A DNA stretch of 9,047 bases from Bacilli bacterium (GTDB taxonomy: Bacteria; Bacillota_I; Bacilli_A; RFN20; CAG-826), in NCBI GenBank assembly GCA_017531065.1, contig JAFXLR010000069.1, forward strand, positions 1 to 9,047, given 5' to 3'. How positions within the stretch are numbered: position 1 is the stretch's first letter; every line of letters begins with the position of its first letter. Under the pieces are notes generated by a model that saw only the letters and a program-made list of their open reading frames with translations, was not told the origin of the DNA and ran no database searches. The translations under genes were made by a program, and so were the position numbers. Shown in pieces: positions 7,006 through 9,047 of this stretch.

Positions 7006-7807
7006 AATTTTGCTTACTTGAAGTATCTTCCTCTTTTTGGACGTTTTCGACAATGCCCACAACGTCAGTTGCTGGCACTGCAAAAGCGATTCCTTGGCCT
7101 TTGCTGTTGAGGCCTGCAGCTTGATAAATCGCCGTCAAAACCGCGTCCTTTATGTCTTTTGGAACCAAAATCATAACGATTTGTTTCTCTGGGGCGATTG
7201 AAACGCCGAAGAATTTTTCGATCTCTTTGTTTCCGGTTCCGCGGGCGTTGATGATCGTGCCACCTCTTGCGCCTGCGCCCCTAGCAGCCTCCATGACCAA
7301 ATCGGTGTAACCATCATTGACGATGGCGAATACGACTTCGTAGTTTTCGTTCTTTGTCTGTTCCATGGAATCATCTCCTTTGGTTTCTAGAGGCAGCGAC
7401 CTTTGGTCGGCCACGAATTTATATGCGTTGGTACCGATGATGCTATCGATCTTGATGGCAAAAGATATGCCTTTTGCTACTTTAGACACGCTGAAGCGTG
7501 TTTCAAGCGTTGATTTCACTTTCGGCCATAAATCTTCCCTCATCGGAGTCAATATGAGCTGCTTGCTCGCGTTCTCTAACGTGAAGATTTCGTAGTACTT
7601 GTTGATGGCGGTTCCTTCGCCATGGAAGACGAAAGAGGTTGCTGCGCCAGAAGTCTCCATGATCTTCGTTATGGCGCTGCCCTGCCCTTGATTCACGACG
7701 GTGATGGTTACATAAAGAGGGCTATAAGCCTTCTTTGCTTCCTGGGAAGGTGTTCCTTCACTGGCTTTAGGGGCACGTTTCAAAACAAAGCGTCTCTTCT
7801 CGCTCAT
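7004..7807 (-). CDS. Tandem P-II-like domain protein, partner of DUF1538 membrane protein
   Basis: This 267-residue soluble protein has two P-II-like domains, at about 31-125 and 155-255. They can be aligned to each other: ITKIMETSGAATSFVFHGEG (46-65) matches TDLVMEAARGAGARGGTIIN (168-187). KQLILTPMREDLWPKVKSTL (82-101) matches KQIVMILVPKDIKDAVLTAI (208-227), and KGISFAIKIDSIIG matches GQGIAFAVPATDVVGI. The second domain is closer to classical P-II in its GARGGTIINARG segment and its closing VPATDVVGIVE strand. P-II proteins are trimeric sensors that bind nucleotides or other small molecules and control transporters or enzymes; the ligand here is unknown. There is a basic N-terminal tail (1-28) and no signal peptide. 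ATG overlaps the stop of the upstream DUF1538 gene (ATGA 7807-7804), so the two are probably co-translated. It is not the single-domain DarA c-di-AMP receptor of the Bacillus tmk region. Confidence 0.8.
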   Translation of the reverse strand: MSEKRRFVLKRAPKASEGTPSQEAKKAYSPLYVTITVVNQGQGSAITKIMETSGAATSFVFHGEGTAINKYYEIFTLENASKQLILTPMREDLWPKVKSTLETRFSVSKVAKGISFAIKIDSIIGTNAYKFVADQRSLPLETKGDDSMEQTKNENYEVVFAIVNDGYTDLVMEAARGAGARGGTIINARGTGNKEIEKFFGVSIAPEKQIVMILVPKDIKDAVLTAIYQAAGLNSKGQGIAFAVPATDVVGIVENVQKEEDTSSKQN

Positions 7808-9047
7808 GCTTTAGCCTCCTCAAAGGAAATGATGACAAGGTCGTCATCTTCGTGGAATCTCTTACGAACAATGTAGTTGTTGATGGAGCGTTTGATGTTC
7901 GCGTATAAGCCCATACCCTGAATAACGATGAGAGGCATTAAGGCAATCATGGCAATCGCGCCGAAGGCGTTCTCCGCCACTCCAACGCCATCACTGGACT
8001 GATAGGCAAAACCAATTACGAAAGGAAGAACGAATGTCGAAGCCATAGGTCCGCTAGCGACTCCGCCAGAGTCGAAGGCCATGGCCGTGTAGATCTTTGG
8101 AACCAAGAACGATAATCCTAAGGCGATGATGTAGCCAGGAATCATGTAATAGAGAATGCTGAAGCCGTAGTAGGCACGGATAATCGCTAAAGCGACGCCT
8201 CCTCCAACGGACAAAGCCATGACAAGTCCGACGGCCATGGATTTGATGGTTCCTTCGGAAATGACCTCAATCTGATGGACAAGGACGTGGACGGCTGGCT
8301 CAGCAAGAACACCGAATAAGCCGAAGGCTGCACCAACGATGACAGCGATTCCTAACATGTCTCCTGAAGCACCTAAACCTTCTCCGACTTCTTGAGCGAC
8401 CGGTAAGAAACCAAGATTAACAGCGGCCAGGAAAATAACGAGGCCGAAATAGGCATAGAGCATATTGATGAGGATTTTGACGATCCTGACTCTGCGTGAC
8501 TTGATGAAAACAAGGTCGTAGACAAGGAAGAAGATTGTCGTCGGAGCAATCGCGATTCCAACCATCCAAAGCTCAGCAAGGAAGTGGTCGCCAGCAGAAG
8601 CAAAGAATAGTGGCCAGAAACCATCAAAAGTCTTCGCATCAATGACGAAGCTCTGGGTCATTCCGAAGGTTAACGAATCAGCATCAAGGAACAAGGAAAG
8701 AACCATGACGGTGATGATTGGTCCAACGGAGGCTAAAGCAGTTAAGCCGAAGGAGTCTTCACCACTTCTGCCACCGCTTGCGGTCGAAGCCGCTAAACCT
8801 GCGCCAAAGGCGAGGATGAACGGAACGGTGACTGGCCCGGTCGTGACGCCGCCTGAGTCAAAGCAAATCGGAAGGAATTTAGGATTAACGATTCCCGCCA
8901 GCATGAACACCAAACCATAGAAGCAGATGAACATGATATTGAGGTTCTTGTTGAAGATGATTCTAAGGACGCCAAAGACAACGAATAAACCAACGCCAAT
9001 ACTGATGATGGCGATGAGCAAAACCTCATCTACACCAATCTGAGAAG
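7804..9047 (-). CDS. DUF1538-family polytopic membrane protein, 5' end outside window
   Basis: The frame runs from TGA 7806-7804 to the right edge with no stop, so the N-terminus is missing; a TTG at 9021-9019 should not be taken as the start, because it falls inside a conserved repeat. Counting from that codon, 405 residues form about ten hydrophobic segments. The protein is an internal duplication: FDSGGVTTGPVTVPFILAFG (54-73) recurs as FDSGGVASGPMASTFVLPFV (316-335), and the segments before and after these also match. LAEPAVHVL (239-247) lies in the front half of the second repeat; its counterpart in the first repeat should lie upstream of the window, so roughly 80-120 residues are missing. 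This is the pattern of the DUF1538 family, predicted membrane proteins of unproven function. The layout resembles a two-repeat transporter (inference). The C-terminal tail (about 380-405) is charged and probably cytoplasmic. It is coupled to the P-II-like gene. Confidence 0.8.
   Translation of the reverse strand, partial: SQIGVDEVLLIAIISIGVGLFVVFGVLRIIFNKNLNIMFICFYGLVFMLAGIVNPKFLPICFDSGGVTTGPVTVPFILAFGAGLAASTASGGRSGEDSFGLTALASVGPIITVMVLSLFLDADSLTFGMTQSFVIDAKTFDGFWPLFFASAGDHFLAELWMVGIAIAPTTIFFLVYDLVFIKSRRVRIVKILINMLYAYFGLVIFLAAVNLGFLPVAQEVGEGLGASGDMLGIAVIVGAAFGLFGVLAEPAVHVLVHQIEVISEGTIKSMAVGLVMALSVGGGVALAIIRAYYGFSILYYMIPGYIIALGLSFLVPKIYTAMAFDSGGVASGPMASTFVLPFVIGFAYQSSDGVGVAENAFGAIAMIALMPLIVIQGMGLYANIKRSINNYIVRKRFHEDDDLVIISFEEAKA
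7815..7820 (-). promoter_or_regulatory. Strong ribosome binding site of the P-II-like gene
   Basis: AGGAGG on the minus strand lies 7 nt before ATG 7807-7805, inside the last codons of the DUF1538 gene. The perfect site and the ATGA overlap fix this start and point to efficient expression of the P-II-like protein alongside its membrane partner. Confidence 0.8.

Noticed and set aside
7486..7501. Perfect 6-bp hairpin ACACGC-TGAA-GCGTGT inside the P-II-like gene
   Set aside because: Neither strand has a U tract after it, and it sits in the middle of the coding region for domain 1, so it is unlikely to be a terminator; probably chance.
9019..9021. TTG as the start of the DUF1538 gene
   Set aside because: The frame stays open to the window edge, and the internal repeat alignment shows that conserved sequence continues upstream, so the gene is cut by the window.

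Overview
The window looks like a chromosomal segment from a low-to-mid GC Gram-positive (Firmicutes) bacterium, possibly one of the reduced-genome gut Bacilli/Erysipelotrichia-type lineages. The basis is the gene order recR-tmk-holB-ricT-rsmI, which matches the recR to yabC region of Bacillus, together with a RicT/YaaT homologue, a YfhO-type membrane protein and strong AGGAGG-like ribosome binding sites. UGA is used as a stop (tmk, holB and the DUF1538 gene all end in TGA), so the code is standard and this is not a UGA=Trp mollicute. No finer taxonomic claim is supported.

Layout. The left part (1-3572, plus strand) is a tightly packed housekeeping operon: the 3' end of recR (DNA repair), tmk (dTMP kinase), holB (clamp-loader delta-prime subunit), ricT (PSP1-domain Fe-S protein of the RicAFT/Y-complex) and rsmI (16S rRNA C1402 2'-O-methyltransferase). 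tmk/holB and holB/ricT overlap by ATGA, and ricT/rsmI overlap by 20 nt. The right part (9047-3569, minus strand) is a second compact operon read toward the first: a DUF1538-type membrane protein (its N-terminus lies beyond the window), a protein with two tandem P-II-like domains (ATGA overlap), and a 1141-residue YfhO-family multi-membrane protein that starts at TTG.

The two operons converge at 3569-3572, where the palindrome TTAA supplies both stop codons. There is no intergenic space. I find a good intrinsic terminator for each operon, and each lies inside the last codons of the opposing gene: minus-direction at 3509-3540 in rsmI, plus-direction at 3578-3611 in the yfhO-like gene. The two mRNAs should therefore overlap by about 100 nt at their 3' ends.

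The plus operon serves DNA replication and repair, RNA processing and ribosome modification. The minus operon pairs a predicted transporter-like membrane protein with a P-II-like protein, which by analogy with other P-II systems may sense a small molecule and control it. The YfhO-like protein, whose family glycosylates lipoteichoic acid in Bacillus, sits at the end of that operon for no obvious reason. The P-II/DUF1538 pair is the least understood and most interesting part of the window. No tRNA, rRNA, CRISPR array, insertion sequence or operon promoter is visible; both operon promoters should lie outside the window. No stretch longer than a few bases is without a gene.
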